From: Burkholderia sp. OK233
Lineage (GTDB): Bacteria; Pseudomonadota; Gammaproteobacteria; Burkholderiales; Burkholderiaceae
DNA: 64,000 nucleotides
NCBI RefSeq assembly: GCF_900230185.1
Contig: NZ_OCSR01000002.1
Location: 3,534,001 to 3,598,000 of the forward strand
Direction: 5' to 3'
The notes below the pieces were generated by a model. It did not search any database and was not told the origin of the DNA. It saw only the letters and a program-made list of their open reading frames with translations. This document shows, in pieces, positions 15,930-24,479 of the stretch. Numbering within the stretch: the first letter of the stretch is position 1; the number at the start of each line of letters is the position of its first letter. Both the position numbers and the translations under genes were made by a program.

Positions 15930-17823
15930 CCCGTTCAAGAAACGGCGAACGGAACTGATCACCGATCGCCGCACCATGTTGTCTCTGGTCAGTCCCACGC
16001 CCGTCGAAGAGTTCTTTCGCCTCGATAGGGATCAGCTGATCGATAAGCTGTCCATGGTCGTCGGTACACCCGGTTGCGGAAAGACAACAATCGCACAAAT
16101 CGTCGAATTCGAATCGCTCGCGACCCTGTGTGCGCCAAATGAGCACCAGGTCAATAGAGATTTGCTCGACGTTCTCACCAGGCACGGTCTCGTGAAGGAT
16201 GGGGTGCCCACGCTGATCGGGCATCGGCTCACGATGACGACGAATTTCCGGGACATCTGGGAGTTGCCATACCCTGAACACACACGCACAGCTTTGCTTA
16301 GGGCATTCGTTCAATCCAAGGCCGTCTTAGGCTGGTTTAGGCAGCTTGATGGAATGGAAATCAGCCTCGACGATGTAGAAATCGTAATGGGTGATGGCGC
16401 AGAGTCAGCGGCCGCGGTTACTGGCGCTGGCACTGCCCAAGGCTTTCGCGAGTACGCCCGAAACATTGAGCTGGCGATATTCCGGATCGTCACCTCACTC
16501 GTCCCGCCGGACGAGGAGGAAATGGCAGCCGAGTTTCTGAACACGAGCTATGACGTGTTTGAAGTCTTGAAAGGTTTCAGAATCAGGCACTGGCCTGGCC
16601 AGCCAGACGCCCTGGCTGCAGTTGCGCGGCCGCTGCTCGTGGTGGACGATGCGCACGAACTACATCCAACACAGTTTCTGCAGTTGCGGGACTGGCTTAA
16701 GTCCAAGGCTATCGGTATATCCCGGTGGTTGATGTGTCGGCCAGACGTCGTCGCTCCTGAAGACTACCGGCGAGCAATGACCGAGGAGATGGCCGAGGAG
16801 GGACTCGCCCCAGGCTCGACGCGCGGCAGGGACTACCTGATGAAGCTCCTGCAGTTGAACTCCCAGGACGTCAAGCGCTTCAGGCCCGTTGCCAAAGATA
16901 TCGCGAACCGGTATCTGGCTGGCATTCCGGAATTCTCGCGACGGGGCGTAAAGGACCTTCGGCCAACGCTTGATCTCGGCTCGGCGGCACTGGCCGATGG
17001 ACAACTGAAGCAGCTGCAGGAGGCGGTCGCTAAACTCGCGAAGGACTCGAAATTCTCGCAGTCGCTCGTTGATGCGCTGCGTGCCCGTATTCCGGGCACG
17101 GCCAAGCCCGACGAAGCGCTTGCGGCGCTTCGCATTCTGCTTCACCGGGAGAGGAACCGAACGCCACAACTGGATTTGCTGCCGCAAGACAGTCTGTTGG
17201 AGGATCCGGTCACGGACGATCGAAGAGTGGTGGCTTCCCTGCTTGACGGCGGGCGCCTTCAGTTGCTGGAGCAGTTCGAGCGACCTTACTACTACGGTAT
17301 GGACAAGCTGATCGCGGCAAGCAACGCGAACATCGAGCAGTTCATCCGTCTGGCGGGTGCGCTTGTCGATGAACTGCTTGCGCGCATGATCCGTGGGCGT
17401 TCGCCGGATCTGACTCCTCGGAATCAGCACAAAGCGTTAGTAACACAGGCCAACCAGACCATTCGTGACTGGGACTTTCCATATCACAGTGCCGTCCGCG
17501 AACTCGTTGAAAACATCGGCAGGAGGTGTCGCGAGAGGACCCTCTTGCCAAACGCTCCGTTGAACGATGGAGCTAACGCGATTGGTGTTCCGCAGGAAGA
17601 GATGGACAAGGTCCTGGACAGATCCGGGAGGCTCGCGCGAGTGCTGCATTTTGCTTTTGCGTACAAAGCGCTCGTCTTCGTTCCACAGTACAAATGTAAG
17701 GGGCGGGTCTGGTGCCTGCTCGAACTCGGTGCCCTCCCATGTATTGCCAATGGCCTGACGCTGAGCCGCGGCGGGTTTATCGAAGATACCCTGTCCGGGG
17801 TCGAATCCATGTTGTCCGACTGA
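15922..17823 (+). CDS. AAA/P-loop ATPase of the PRTase system (ORC-CDC6-like)
   Basis: A 633-residue ATPase starting at the ATG at 15922, inside the end of the PRTase gene. The Walker A is GTPGCGKTT (48-56) and the Walker B is LLVVDDAHEL with acidic residues near 242-243. The arrangement, with a P-loop near the N-terminus, a long insertion before Walker B and a helical C-terminal half, suits the ORC/CDC6-like ATPases reported beside PRTase-CE genes. It most likely acts as the sensor or motor of the operon. Overlap with the upstream gene and only 7 bases to the next point to tight co-translation. Confidence 0.65.
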   Translation: MDNPFKKRRTELITDRRTMLSLVSPTPVEEFFRLDRDQLIDKLSMVVGTPGCGKTTIAQIVEFESLATLCAPNEHQVNRDLLDVLTRHGLVKDGVPTLIGHRLTMTTNFRDIWELPYPEHTRTALLRAFVQSKAVLGWFRQLDGMEISLDDVEIVMGDGAESAAAVTGAGTAQGFREYARNIELAIFRIVTSLVPPDEEEMAAEFLNTSYDVFEVLKGFRIRHWPGQPDALAAVARPLLVVDDAHELHPTQFLQLRDWLKSKAIGISRWLMCRPDVVAPEDYRRAMTEEMAEEGLAPGSTRGRDYLMKLLQLNSQDVKRFRPVAKDIANRYLAGIPEFSRRGVKDLRPTLDLGSAALADGQLKQLQEAVAKLAKDSKFSQSLVDALRARIPGTAKPDEALAALRILLHRERNRTPQLDLLPQDSLLEDPVTDDRRVVASLLDGGRLQLLEQFERPYYYGMDKLIAASNANIEQFIRLAGALVDELLARMIRGRSPDLTPRNQHKALVTQANQTIRDWDFPYHSAVRELVENIGRRCRERTLLPNAPLNDGANAIGVPQEEMDKVLDRSGRLARVLHFAFAYKALVFVPQYKCKGRVWCLLELGALPCIANGLTLSRGGFIEDTLSGVESMLSD

Positions 17824-17830
17824 TCGCGCT

Positions 17831-18886
17831 ATGTCTCCATTCATCACGCATAAGGGCGCCGAATGCGACGCATTCTTTCGGGATTACATTTCCGCGGACC
17901 GCAGGCTTCTTTTTGTGGGCACGTTGGGGTTCAACGAACTCTGCCTGCATTTCCCCATCGCGCTTGCTTCGTTTGCAAACGTTGACTTCCTGTTTCTTGT
18001 TGAGGAGAGACCCGAGGTCGCTGAAGTGTTGAAACGGGCTGCTTCCCGCAATCGCGACGTGCTCCTGAATAGCCTGGCGGGTCGCAATGTCCAGTTCGAA
18101 TCGGTATCTATCGTTGCCGAGGATACGGCTAATGTCGCCGGCAGAAGGGCGACGCGCGTGTGCGCACCGTTGTTTGCCAACGGGTACACCGATATCCTCG
18201 TGGATGCCACGGCGATGTCGCGTGGTGTCTGCTTTCCGATATTCAAATACGCTTATGCGCGCGCCCGACGTCCAGGTGGAGCAAACGCACATATCGTCAC
18301 GGCAGGTCGCACGAAGCCGACGATCAAGGCTGTGTCGATGTCTAGCGATGCACCCCAATATATCCACGGGTTTCAGGCAGACATGGACACAGACGATGTC
18401 CAGCGAGCGGTAAAACTCTGGATTCCACAGTTGTCGGAGGGCGCTGTTGCATCGCTCAGTCGTATTCACCGCGAACTGGAACCGGAAGAGTCGTGCCCGA
18501 TACTACCGTTTCCCGCCGCGGATCCCAGGCGCGGTGACCTGCTGCTTCGCGAGTTCCAGGAGCCAATATTGAATGATTGGGACGTGAATCTGCGCGATGT
18601 CATTTACGCACACGAGTCCGACCCAACGGACGTGTGCGAAAGCATCGTGCGCATCCACAATGGGCGGCGCGAGGCGTTCAGCGCCTCACCGGAATCACCT
18701 CCACGCACCATACTGTCCCCCGCAGGAACGCGCATAGGCAGCGTCGGCATGTTGCTCGCTGCGCTGCAACTAGACCTGCCGGTGATGTACGAGGAAAGTA
18801 TCGGATATAATTCACCGGTTTCCGTGGTTCCAGATCTGCTGGATACACCCCCTGACTATCTCTGGCACATCTGGCCAACGTTGTAG
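17831..18886 (+). CDS. Rossmann-like protein of the PRTase operon
   Basis: A 351-residue protein of unknown function. RLLFVGTLGFNELCLHFP (about 25-42) looks like the first strand and glycine loop of a Rossmann-type fold, and ILVDATAMSRGVCFPIFKY near 130 looks like a second functional loop. It sits between the ATPase and the kinase with gaps of 7 and 34 bases, so it is almost surely part of the same system. Possible roles are ligand sensing or nucleotide binding; neither is shown. Confidence 0.55.
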   Translation: MSPFITHKGAECDAFFRDYISADRRLLFVGTLGFNELCLHFPIALASFANVDFLFLVEERPEVAEVLKRAASRNRDVLLNSLAGRNVQFESVSIVAEDTANVAGRRATRVCAPLFANGYTDILVDATAMSRGVCFPIFKYAYARARRPGGANAHIVTAGRTKPTIKAVSMSSDAPQYIHGFQADMDTDDVQRAVKLWIPQLSEGAVASLSRIHRELEPEESCPILPFPAADPRRGDLLLREFQEPILNDWDVNLRDVIYAHESDPTDVCESIVRIHNGRREAFSASPESPPRTILSPAGTRIGSVGMLLAALQLDLPVMYEESIGYNSPVSVVPDLLDTPPDYLWHIWPTL

Positions 18887-18920
18887 CCGCTGCGCAGACT
18901 CTCTCATTGTTGGTGGAAAG

Positions 18921-20006
18921 ATGAAGACGCTCCCGCGCCGTATAGTTGGAACCGGTCTCTTCGCTCTGGATGTGATCGTCAGCCCAGACGGCGCAGTGAC
19001 TCACACGGCCCTCGGCGGGTCCGCGGGCAATGTGTTATCAATCCTCGCTGCACTTGGCTGGAACGCCTCCCCGATGGGTACGCTCGGCGACGATGTCGCG
19101 GCATGCAAGGTGCACGACAGCTTCCGCGCGGTAGGCGCCGATCTGGAGTTCATGAGGCGTTCATCGGATCGGTGCACGCCAGTGATCTATCAGCATCAGC
19201 TTGCATCTCATGAAGCCGGTACACACCGCTTTAGTTTCGCTTGCCCAACCTGCGGTCAATATCGCCGCCCACGGTGGGACGACGCGACCGCGTTTTGCGA
19301 AGATCTGTCGACGCTCCCCCCGGCCCGTGTGTTTTTTCTGGATCGTCCGACGCCTCTGGGGGTAACGCTGGCAGAGCACTATCGTGGGGCTGGATCGCTC
19401 GTCGTATTTGAGCCTTCCGCGATTGGTGACGATGCCGGGCTTTTTGCGCGTGCGGTCCGTTCAGCTCATGTTATCAAGTATGCAGATGACCGCATGGATG
19501 ATCTTTCGGATTTCGACACTCGCACGGTCTCCATCGAAATACAAACCTGTGGTTCCCGTGGTCTGCGATTCAGGGCGCCGTCATTGGACAATGCGTGGGT
19601 CGCTCTTGGTGCTTATGAGCTTCCGCACGTGGGCGACACGGCAGGTGCCGGAGATTGGTGTACCGCAGGCTTGATTTATGACCTTTTCAACGGCAACCCG
19701 TCTGACTCGGGAAGTTTTGACTACAAGGCACTGACGCGAGCCCTCGCGTTCGGACAAGCTCTGTCAACACTCAATTGCTTGACGGAGGGGGCCCAAGGTC
19801 TGCTGGAGGCGTGGAGTCCCGACAAAATCGTGCGATCGGCGCGCAAGTTGAGGACACTGCGTCTGCGATCTTTTTTTAAAGAGAAAACAAATCCTTCCAG
19901 CTCTATCCACGAGCCCAAGCTGGAAGAATTCGCGGAAGATTCGCGCCTTCGCGGGACAGTGGAGCGGTCAGGCGCCGACGATTTCGCCTGTTGCTTGCCG
20001 CTTTGA
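18921..20006 (+). CDS. PfkB-family (ribokinase-like) kinase
   Basis: A 361-residue protein. ALGGSAGNVLSILAALGW near 32-49 is the PfkB N-terminal pattern and VGDTAGAGDWCTAGL near 237-250 is the C-terminal signature, in which the Asp of AGAGD is the catalytic base. The family phosphorylates sugars, nucleosides and similar small molecules. Next to the PRTase and SIS-HAD genes this implies a pathway that makes or removes a phosphorylated sugar or nucleotide. TFSFACPTC-like text near 108 has a C-x2-C pair. GTGGAAAG precedes the ATG. The 3' end overlaps the convergent NADAR gene by 39 bases. Confidence 0.75.
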   Translation: MKTLPRRIVGTGLFALDVIVSPDGAVTHTALGGSAGNVLSILAALGWNASPMGTLGDDVAACKVHDSFRAVGADLEFMRRSSDRCTPVIYQHQLASHEAGTHRFSFACPTCGQYRRPRWDDATAFCEDLSTLPPARVFFLDRPTPLGVTLAEHYRGAGSLVVFEPSAIGDDAGLFARAVRSAHVIKYADDRMDDLSDFDTRTVSIEIQTCGSRGLRFRAPSLDNAWVALGAYELPHVGDTAGAGDWCTAGLIYDLFNGNPSDSGSFDYKALTRALAFGQALSTLNCLTEGAQGLLEAWSPDKIVRSARKLRTLRLRSFFKEKTNPSSSIHEPKLEEFAEDSRLRGTVERSGADDFACCLPL

Positions 20007-20522
20007 GCGGGGCTTCGCTGCTGTGGCGGGGGCGACTTTTTTCGCGACCGCTCGGCGACGAGGTGAAGCTTGGGTACGAAGCTCAGTTCGTACTTCCATC
20101 AGCAACTGGCCGAGTTTATTTTGACCCTTGCCGTTCACTTCGCCCCACAAGCGATTCACGGCATTGTCTACCGTGGCCGTTTCGATCAACGTCGCCGTCC
20201 CCGTGCTGAGCAGTAACTCCTTCAAATCATCGTGCTGGCCGTACTTCGCAAGCAGGACGCGTTTCATTCGATCAAATTTGATCTTTGACCAGTCCGCTGC
20301 GATGTCCCACACATAAAGTCCGTGCGCTGCCATGGCCAAAAGAGAGGGAGTGGGCGCAGCCATAAGCCATTCACGGACTTCCGGCTTCCTCGCCTTTCCA
20401 GCCTGATATGCGTGTTCAGCTGTTGGATAGACTTCGCCTTCGAAGTCAAAGTCGCGCTTGTACAGGTTGCTGAACGCACCGTACGGTTTCTCATTGGCGC
20501 GATAGAAACGGATTTCCTTCAT
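19968..20522 (-). CDS. NADAR (YbiA-like) N-glycosidase family protein
   Basis: A 184-residue protein. GAFSNLYKRDFDFEG and YPTAEHAYQAGKA (about 15-45) are the hallmark of the NADAR/YbiA family, which hydrolyses N-glycosidic bonds of riboflavin intermediates or ADP-ribosylated bases. The basic C-terminal ~35 residues (RRRAVAKKVAPATAAKPRSK) are an extra tail that may bind nucleic acid. ACAGGAGAAGC gives a strong ribosome site. It is convergent with the kinase gene and follows the HTH gene by 42 bases on the same strand. A glycosidase acting on ADP-ribose-type substrates would fit the nucleotide chemistry of the facing operon. Confidence 0.75.
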   Translation of the reverse strand: MKEIRFYRANEKPYGAFSNLYKRDFDFEGEVYPTAEHAYQAGKARKPEVREWLMAAPTPSLLAMAAHGLYVWDIAADWSKIKFDRMKRVLLAKYGQHDDLKELLLSTGTATLIETATVDNAVNRLWGEVNGKGQNKLGQLLMEVRTELRTQASPRRRAVAKKVAPATAAKPRSKRQATGEIVGA

Positions 20523-20564
20523 AAAAGCTTCTCCTGTAAAGGCGTCCGCCTGTTGCCCTTTGCG

Positions 20565-20855
20565 TTAATGACTACCCGGTCTCGCGCCCTCGGACGCGTT
20601 GCCGCCTGTCGTGACTTCGGATTCATCGTGCTGCCACTGGAGAAGAACTTCACCGACCTGATCGAGCGGGAGCTGTGATAAAAGGCGCAACAACGCCGTC
20701 ATCCCAGCTGGGGCCGTTGCTCCCCTCATCCATTCGCCAAGGGCGCGCGGACTCACATGGGCCAATTCCGCCATGTCTTTGTGCGTCAGCCTCTTCCGAT
20801 GAGCCACGGACAGGCGTAGTTGCACGTCTTTCAGGGTTTCCTGCAGTGTGTCCAT
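20565..20855 (-). CDS. HTH transcriptional regulator
   Basis: A 96-residue protein with one XRE-type helix-turn-helix: KDMAELAHVSPRALGEWMRG around residues 26-45. The C-terminal half is short and charged, with no sensor domain. It lies directly upstream of the NADAR gene, so it probably controls that pair and perhaps the convergent operon. The small size suits an antitoxin-like or autorepressor role. Confidence 0.65.
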   Translation of the reverse strand: MDTLQETLKDVQLRLSVAHRKRLTHKDMAELAHVSPRALGEWMRGATAPAGMTALLRLLSQLPLDQVGEVLLQWQHDESEVTTGGNASEGARPGSH

Positions 20856-20943
20856 GATAAAATCGACTCGATATACATAAAACTGTAGTTTAAAAACAAG
20901 AATTTGTCGATAGGTGACGGAAAGACCGTTTAATTTCCTGATT
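20856..20943 (-). promoter_or_regulatory. candidate promoter/operator of the HTH-NADAR pair
   Basis: This is the most AT-rich stretch nearby. Reading leftward, TTGTTT followed after about 18 bases by TATATC resembles a sigma-70 promoter. AAACT-GT-AGTTT (20880-20891) is a short inverted repeat overlapping it and could be the operator of the HTH protein. Both are by-eye predictions. Confidence 0.35.
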
Positions 20944-21402
20944 TTATGTGGAGTCGCAGATCACATCTGCGCACGCCTGCGTTGCTTCGTTACCGAAAAT
21001 GACTTCGGTCCGGACAAGTATTCTCGCGCGACGGATCGCTTTGTCGGATTCGTCCGTGGACAGCTGCTCTCCGTTCTGGCGACGGCAAGATAACGTTCGA
21101 CGCGAAATGATGAACCGCAGTTCGTGCGGCTTCAGGCCGCGCGCACCGAGGCGATCGAGTACCGTCACTCCGACACGCACTGCCGCTAACGCGCTCAGGT
21201 CACTGTCCGCGCCAATGGGAGTCTGAAATAGCTCTCCCAGTAACGAAAACTCGTTGCTGCAGGGAAGCGGGCGGCCAGATGGATGGACGGCAACGGTCGG
21301 CATGAGCAGGTCGCTGAGGTGCGTTCCAGACGTGATGCCGTCCAAACTGCTACCCTGGAACGTCGCTCCCCTGCTACCTGCCGCCTCACACATCGATCCC
21401 AT
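20944..21402 (-). pseudogene. truncated MbcA/ParS/Xre-type antitoxin
   Basis: A 152-residue frame. VLDRLGARGLKPHELRFIIS, then RRTLSCRRQNGEQLSTDESD and ARILVRTEVIFGNEA, match the MbcA/ParS/Xre antitoxin family (DUF2384) that pairs with RES-domain toxins. After FGNEA the family's usual last ~25 residues are missing, the frame ends in unrelated sequence, and no RES toxin follows. It is probably an orphan or broken antitoxin. The N-terminal ~35 residues are also atypical. Confidence 0.5.
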
Positions 21403-21562
21403 TCGCTAGCCGCCGATCCTCTCGTGCGTCAATGCAATTCGCGACGGTACAGCTCGAATGCTTACGCCGCAACCTTGGTGGCCGGGCGAAAAGTGACGCG
21501 GAGCGTCCACCCCCCGTCATGGCGGGCTACGCAGGTGTCGGACAAGCTGAGGGACGAGTTCG

Positions 21563-21933
21563 ATGGACGAGGAAGCCAAGGCCGAATTGCTTGCGTTTCT
21601 TGTGGTCGGTCCGTTGCTCGCGTATGCGCGGTGTGGTGAGTGGTTGCGCACCGATCACCTGATCGAGTCGTGCCAGATCTGGCCGTCGTCGAACGGGGCA
21701 GGCGGCGACGGACTCGAACGGGCAAAGCTGGTTGAAGGCTCTAGGCCACTCGCAGAACAAGCCTAGGTTTGCCATTCCCGCGTGATGAAGCAGGTCTCCA
21801 GAGGCTCTTCAATCTCCACGACGGCTGGTTTCTCGATTACCGATCCCCTGTCGTCCAGGAGACTCACATACCCGATCACTCGGGCTCAGTGTCCAGTCAT
21901 CATCATGGCTACGGTGACCAGCGTGGCGATTGA
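21563..21933 (+). pseudogene. frameshifted paralogue of the 60727-61080 gene
   Basis: The first part (EEAKAELLAFLVVGPLLAYA, WLRTDHLIES) aligns along its length with the protein at 60727-61080. The frame then hits a TAG at 21764-21766. If one C is restored in the GCCTAG, reading continues as LGLPFPRDEAGLQRLFNLHD and on through WFLDYRSPVV, just as in the intact paralogue. So this is the same gene with one base missing, either a pseudogene or an assembly error. The tail after SPVV differs. Function unknown in both copies. Confidence 0.6.
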
Positions 21934-22026
21934 CCCGGTGACACCCGCCACCACGGCTGACAGCGCGACGAGAGCCTCCTTGTCCTGGGCACGCGGAAAA
22001 AGGCGCCGTGCGATCTTCATCATGTT
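21886..22026 (-). CDS. 46-residue single-TM small protein
   Basis: A short frame that starts with three ATG codons in a row and encodes a basic N-terminus (KIARRLFPRAQDKEA) then a hydrophobic segment (ALSAVVAGVTGSIATLVTVAM). AAAGGAACGCAA lies directly upstream as a good ribosome site. The gene lies on the strand opposite the end of the 21563 remnant. A membrane micropeptide is plausible. Confidence 0.4.
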   Translation of the reverse strand, partial: NMMKIARRLFPRAQDKEALVALSAVVAGVTGSIATLVTVAMMMTGH

Positions 22027-22191
22027 GCGTTCCTTTATCCCGCTGGCAAGACACATCTTCGACGAAGCGCAGTGACATCACAACGCACGGGTGTCAAGTA
22101 CCAGCTCTTCTTCCCACACCGAAGTTTCATCTGCGCGGGGCGACCAGGAGAAGCACGCGTGCTGGCAGCCCTGTGCATCGACATGGACGTA

Positions 22192-22524
22192 TCACTTCAC
22201 CGGGCTGCCAGGTTCCCGGTGGCTTCTTATCGCCTTGACTTCCGTTAGCGCGGGCTGCGCGTCAGGACGACCATTCGCAACCCCCAGATGAAACACGCGG
22301 CAGCGACTGGAACCGACTTCCGTCACCATTTCGACGAGTTCTTCGGGGGAAGGCACCAGCACACTTCGGATTGCCTGATCGGGATTGTCGGGTCCCCAGA
22401 GCAGATCGACAAAAAAGATTGGCGATTCGGCGGAAAGGCCAACGCATCGCCAGGGACGGTGGGGTGCGGAAAGTTTCTGTTTCGCCGCGTTTGACTCGGC
22501 CCACTGGACATGCGTTAGCAACAT
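22192..22524 (-). CDS. hypothetical protein, divergent from the XRE gene
   Basis: About 110 residues from the ATG at 22524; an upstream in-frame ATG at 22608 would overlap the XRE gene and its operator, so it is less likely. Strand-like PIFFVDLLWGP and RCRVFHLGVANG separate two charged parts. No family recognised. Confidence 0.4.
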   Translation of the reverse strand: MLLTHVQWAESNAAKQKLSAPHRPWRCVGLSAESPIFFVDLLWGPDNPDQAIRSVLVPSPEELVEMVTEVGSSRCRVFHLGVANGRPDAQPALTEVKAIRSHREPGSPVK

Positions 22525-22537
22525 CTTTAACTCACGA

Positions 22538-22557
22538 ATAATCAATTTGTAGATTAT
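22538..22557. promoter_or_regulatory. candidate operator of the XRE gene
   Basis: ATAATC and GATTAT form an inverted repeat with an 8-base centre in the AT-rich divergent gap between the minus-strand gene at 22524 and the XRE gene at 22600. The size and position suit a dimeric HTH regulator. The repeat is exact, but its use is inferred. Confidence 0.4.
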
Positions 22558-22599
22558 ATTCCGTGGACCGAGGGTCTCGACGTAGTCACGCTTCGATAT

Positions 22600-22848
22600 A
22601 TGAAGCAACGCGACTATGAGACGCTACGACAGCATCTTGCGATTAACATTAAAGCGTTCCGGCGAGAGCATGCGCTTTCCCAGGAACGTCTGAACCTTGA
22701 GGCTGACGTAGATCGTACCTACGTGAGTCAGATCGAGCGGTCGCTTGGAAATCCCTCGCTGCTGGTTCTTGCCGCACTTGCTCATGCTCTTGGGAAAGAC
22801 GTCGGCGAGCTACTGTCTCCTCCGCCACCACGACAACGCGGGGAGTGA
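22600..22848 (+). CDS. XRE-family transcriptional regulator
   Basis: An 82-residue protein consisting almost entirely of one XRE helix-turn-helix: LAINIKAFRREHALSQERLN, VDRTYVSQIERSLGNPSLLV and LAHALGKDVGELL. Such small XRE proteins near recombinases often keep an element's transfer or excision genes quiet. It is convergent with the recombinase gene ending at 22906 and divergent from the small gene at 22524. Confidence 0.75.
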   Translation: MKQRDYETLRQHLAINIKAFRREHALSQERLNLEADVDRTYVSQIERSLGNPSLLVLAALAHALGKDVGELLSPPPPRQRGE

Positions 22849-22905
22849 ACGGCATACCCATGACTCATGCCCGCTTTTCACCGTGAAAAGCAGTCAGCCG
22901 GCAGC

Positions 22906-24444
22906 TCACTCTTGTACACGTGTGAACGACTGCTTGGGCTGCGGCGCATCGTCTGAGGATCGCAGCGTGAAGCTGCCCTGCATGATTTCACGCAGCTCGG
23001 AGAGGTCGGCCTGGGAATAGCCTGCGGTTGTTACCACGGACTCGTGGCCGAGCAGGGCCGCCGCCATCGGCAGCGGGACCTTTTTATCGATGACCAGAGT
23101 TTTGCCCACGAGATGCCTGAGCCAGTGAGGTGAGGCGCTGCCTAGAACCAGACGGGCAGCCGTATCGCTTGCGGGTATCGCAGAAGCCATCTCCCGAAAT
23201 GCAGCCTTGACCTCCCGGTAGAGTCCCGATGCGCCGAGGCCGGCGCCTCGCTTCCCCCGGATCAGCGCAGCGATCTCGCCCGGCGGCGGTATTGGCGGCA
23301 GTCCGCATGCGGTGCGGTACTGCTTGAGGAAAACCGTGCAGATATCGGGTAAAGGAATGGATCGTTTCTTCCGCCCTTTACCCACGACCGTGAGCGTCCA
23401 GCCGCCTGGGTCTGCGCTCAGACGCGGATAGCCATCGCGAGTCGCCAGTTCATCCAGCCGGACGCCGGTAAAACGGTAGGTCGCCAGGATCGCGGCGCGA
23501 CGTGCGACGTCTGTCCGGCCGCCGGTGCCACCGATCCTTTCAAGTAGCCAGCGGTCGACGGCCTCGACCGCGGCGGCCGGCAGAATACGTTCGGGACGGA
23601 ATCCGGCTCGGGCCGCGGCGGTGTTGCCCAGCCTGGCGCACGGATTCGACGTCAGGTAGCCCGTGAGCGTCAGAAAGCCGAAAAGACTACGCAGCACCGC
23701 CATTGCGCGTTGCTGGCCAGCTTCGCTGCGCTCACCGGTTTCGTGTTCCGCAGTCGTTTCGCCGCGCTTGCGGAGCGCGTCCCGGTAATCGAGCAGAGTG
23801 TGCCGCGCCAGCGCAGACAGCGGGCCGGCCACGCCATGCGCTTCGCACCAGCGGATCAGCGCACGTATTTCCGACGTGTAGGCACGGAGAGTATGTCGCG
23901 AGGCACCGGCCCGCTCCTGGAGGAATCGATGGACCGCAGCGCCGTCATCAGAGACGCCCAGGGTATTGGTCGACAGATCACTGTTGTAAAACCGGCCGGT
24001 GCCCGAGAGCCAGGGTTCGTCGCCAACCGGTCGTCGTGGCGGATGCAGGTCGGGGCGGATGGCGGCCGCTCCAGCCGGCTTCGGACCGTGCGCCCTGGGA
24101 GCGGGGAGATGCGCCGGACGAAAGCGGACCCTGAGTGCGCGCAGCAGCCGCCCGACGACAGCTTCGGCAGTGGGTGCATGCTCCGCGCCCAGCGTGCGGC
24201 TCTGACCCAGGTCCCAGAACCGGACCGCCATGCCGCCGCCCAGCAGCAGCGCGAAGACTTCTGGCTGGGCGACTTTGGCCGCCGGCATGGAGCCGTACTG
24301 CTGGAGAAGCCTCGCGGGCGTCCATGTCTCGTAAACGGGCAGGTTCAATACGGAGGACAGATACGCGATGGCGCCTCCAATGTCGCAAGGCAGCGGTTGC
24401 GGCGGGTCCACCGAAACGTCGAGGTAGTCCGAGGGGCGTAGCAC
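22906..24444 (-). CDS. tyrosine recombinase (phage-integrase family), copy 1
   Basis: A 512-residue recombinase. The catalytic set is visible: R329 (TGVRLDEL), K356 (GKGRKK), H440-x2-R443 (HWLRH), H467 (LLGHES) and Y476 (AGYSQ). A SAM-like core-binding domain lies near 165-270 (RFLQERAGASRHTLRAYTSE). The N-terminal ~110 residues are an extra domain shared with the second recombinase at 56960. It lies 35 bases after the KfrA-like gene on the same strand. All catalytic residues are present, so it is probably active. Confidence 0.85.
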   Translation of the reverse strand: MLRPSDYLDVSVDPPQPLPCDIGGAIAYLSSVLNLPVYETWTPARLLQQYGSMPAAKVAQPEVFALLLGGGMAVRFWDLGQSRTLGAEHAPTAEAVVGRLLRALRVRFRPAHLPAPRAHGPKPAGAAAIRPDLHPPRRPVGDEPWLSGTGRFYNSDLSTNTLGVSDDGAAVHRFLQERAGASRHTLRAYTSEIRALIRWCEAHGVAGPLSALARHTLLDYRDALRKRGETTAEHETGERSEAGQQRAMAVLRSLFGFLTLTGYLTSNPCARLGNTAAARAGFRPERILPAAAVEAVDRWLLERIGGTGGRTDVARRAAILATYRFTGVRLDELATRDGYPRLSADPGGWTLTVVGKGRKKRSIPLPDICTVFLKQYRTACGLPPIPPPGEIAALIRGKRGAGLGASGLYREVKAAFREMASAIPASDTAARLVLGSASPHWLRHLVGKTLVIDKKVPLPMAAALLGHESVVTTAGYSQADLSELREIMQGSFTLRSSDDAPQPKQSFTRVQE

Positions 24445-24479
24445 GGCGCGTCATCCATTTGGGCTGGCTGCCTGGCGGG

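Noticed and set aside
23703..24441. Plus-strand frames opposite recombinase 1
   Set aside because: Antisense shadows; the catalytic residues lie on the minus strand.
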